Below, in pieces: positions 4,587-5,362 of a stretch of DNA of 5,362 bases; the stretch's first letter is position 1, and the number at the start of each line of letters is the position of its first letter. A program made the translations under genes and the position numbers. The notes under the pieces were generated by a model. It was given only the letters and a program-made list of their open reading frames with translations. It did no database searches and was not told the origin of the DNA. Source of the DNA: Pseudomonadota bacterium (lineage in GTDB: Bacteria > Pseudomonadota > Gammaproteobacteria > Burkholderiales > Thiobacillaceae); assembly GCA_021791235.1 (NCBI GenBank), contig JAJYXA010000166.1, positions 1-5,362 of the forward strand, written 5' to 3'.

Positions 4587-5362
4587 GAGGTAACTCCTGG
4601 TGTGATGAAGAATGTTTGCGGTAATTCGCGGCGTAATACAGCACCGGAATCACCACCAGCGTGAGCAGGGTGGAGACGAAGATGCCGAAGATCAAGGCCA
4701 CCGCGAGGCCCGAGAAAATCGGGTCGTCGAGGATGAAGAAGGCCCCCATCATGGCGGCGAGCCCGGTCAGCACGATCGGCTTGGCGCGAATGGCGCCGGC
4801 CTGGATCACCGCTTCCTGGAAGTCCATGCCGCCCCGCACCTGCTCATTGATGAAATCGACCAGCAGGATGGAATTGCGCACGATGATGCCGGCCAGCGCA
4901 ATCATGCCGATCATCGAGGTCGCGGTGAATTGCGCGCCCAGCAGGGCGTGGCCCGGCATCACGCCGATGATGGTGAGCGGAATCGGCGCCATGATGATGA
5001 GCGGCGTGAGATAGCTCTTGAACTGGGCCACCACCAGGATGAAGATCAGGATCAGCCCGACCGCGTAGGCGATTCCCATGTCGCGGAAGGTTTCATAGGT
5101 CACTTGCCACTCGCCGTCCCACTTCAGGCTGAACCCGGCGTAGGGGTCGCTGGGTTGGCGGATGAAATATTCGGACAGCGTGCCGCCCTGTTCCAATGTG
5201 CGGTCCTTCAGCTCGCCGCGCATGGCGAACAGGCCATACAGCGGCGAATCCAGCTTGCCGCCGGTGTCGCCGACCACGAACACCACGGGCAGCAGGTCCT
5301 TGTGGTAGATGGTTTTTTCGCGTGCGCTCGGCATCACTTCCACCAGCTCGGACAGCGGCACC
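4576..5362 (-). CDS. RND-family efflux transporter permease subunit (C-terminal part, 5' end outside)
   Basis: The final 261 codons of a large inner-membrane RND permease (AcrB-like superfamily, usually over 1000 residues). It would work as a proton-driven pump with a periplasmic adaptor and outer-membrane channel. Counted from the window edge, residues 1-93 look like the end of the second periplasmic porter region. Five membrane helices follow, at about 94-113, 117-142, 147-172, 193-211 and 216-244, then a short polar tail. GIIVRNSILLVDF (158-170) corresponds to the AcrB helix with Lys940, and RAKPIVLTG (192-200) to the segment with Arg971. No true start is in view; the GTG at the edge is just an internal valine codon. 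The substrate cannot be told from this part. Its end overlaps the DUF2892 gene. Confidence 0.93.
   Translation of the reverse strand, partial: VPLSELVEVMPSAREKTIYHKDLLPVVFVVGDTGGKLDSPLYGLFAMRGELKDRTLEQGGTLSEYFIRQPSDPYAGFSLKWDGEWQVTYETFRDMGIAYAVGLILIFILVVAQFKSYLTPLIIMAPIPLTIIGVMPGHALLGAQFTATSMIGMIALAGIIVRNSILLVDFINEQVRGGMDFQEAVIQAGAIRAKPIVLTGLAAMMGAFFILDDPIFSGLAVALIFGIFVSTLLTLVVIPVLYYAANYRKHSSSHQELPHDR

Noticed and set aside
1..5362. CRISPR arrays, tRNA or rRNA genes, insertion sequences
   Set aside because: No spaced direct repeats, cloverleaf-like segments, transposase motifs or terminal inverted repeats were seen by eye.

Overview
This is a GC-rich window (coding parts look well above 60% G+C by eye; the one clear dip is about 53%). 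Every convincing gene lies on the minus strand. The gene content and the SecB, GpsA and TrxC sequence types suggest a betaproteobacterium, possibly a Thiobacillus-, Nitrosomonadales- or Rhodocyclales-like organism. That placement is inferred from family resemblance, not from any search.

In transcription order, from the right edge to the left, the window holds: (1) the C-terminal part of an RND-family efflux permease; (2) a 72-residue DUF2892-type inner-membrane protein whose start lies inside the end of the RND gene; (3) a membrane-anchored single-domain rhodanese resembling E. coli YibN; (4) glutaredoxin 3 (grxC); (5) thioredoxin 2 (trxC) with its N-terminal zinc-finger cysteines; (6) a strong hairpin with a T-rich tail, which looks like a rho-independent terminator; (7) the export chaperone gene secB; (8) a secreted protein with two SH3-like repeats; (9) gpsA, joined to the SH3 gene by an ATGA overlap; (10) a 235-bp lower-GC gap; and (11) the N-terminal 317 codons of hsdM, the methyltransferase subunit of a type I restriction-modification system, which runs off the left edge.

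The core order yibN-grxC-secB-gpsA matches the enterobacterial cluster of the same genes. Here trxC is inserted between grxC and secB, and the SH3 gene between secB and gpsA. The right half looks like a thiol/sulfur unit: a rhodanese next to a DUF2892 membrane hairpin (the two halves of the YgaP-type fusion), plus two thiol-disulfide oxidoreductases. The left half serves protein export and phospholipid precursor synthesis. hsdM marks the start of an accessory module.

The most interesting non-coding signal is the trxC-secB junction. The 3' arm of the terminator hairpin can also pair with the secB Shine-Dalgarno region, so the two structures exclude each other. No wholly new system is evident. 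The best leads are this leader, the split YgaP-like pair with its redox neighbours, charge-conserving changes in the RND proton-relay positions, and a perfect tandem duplication in the SecB tail.
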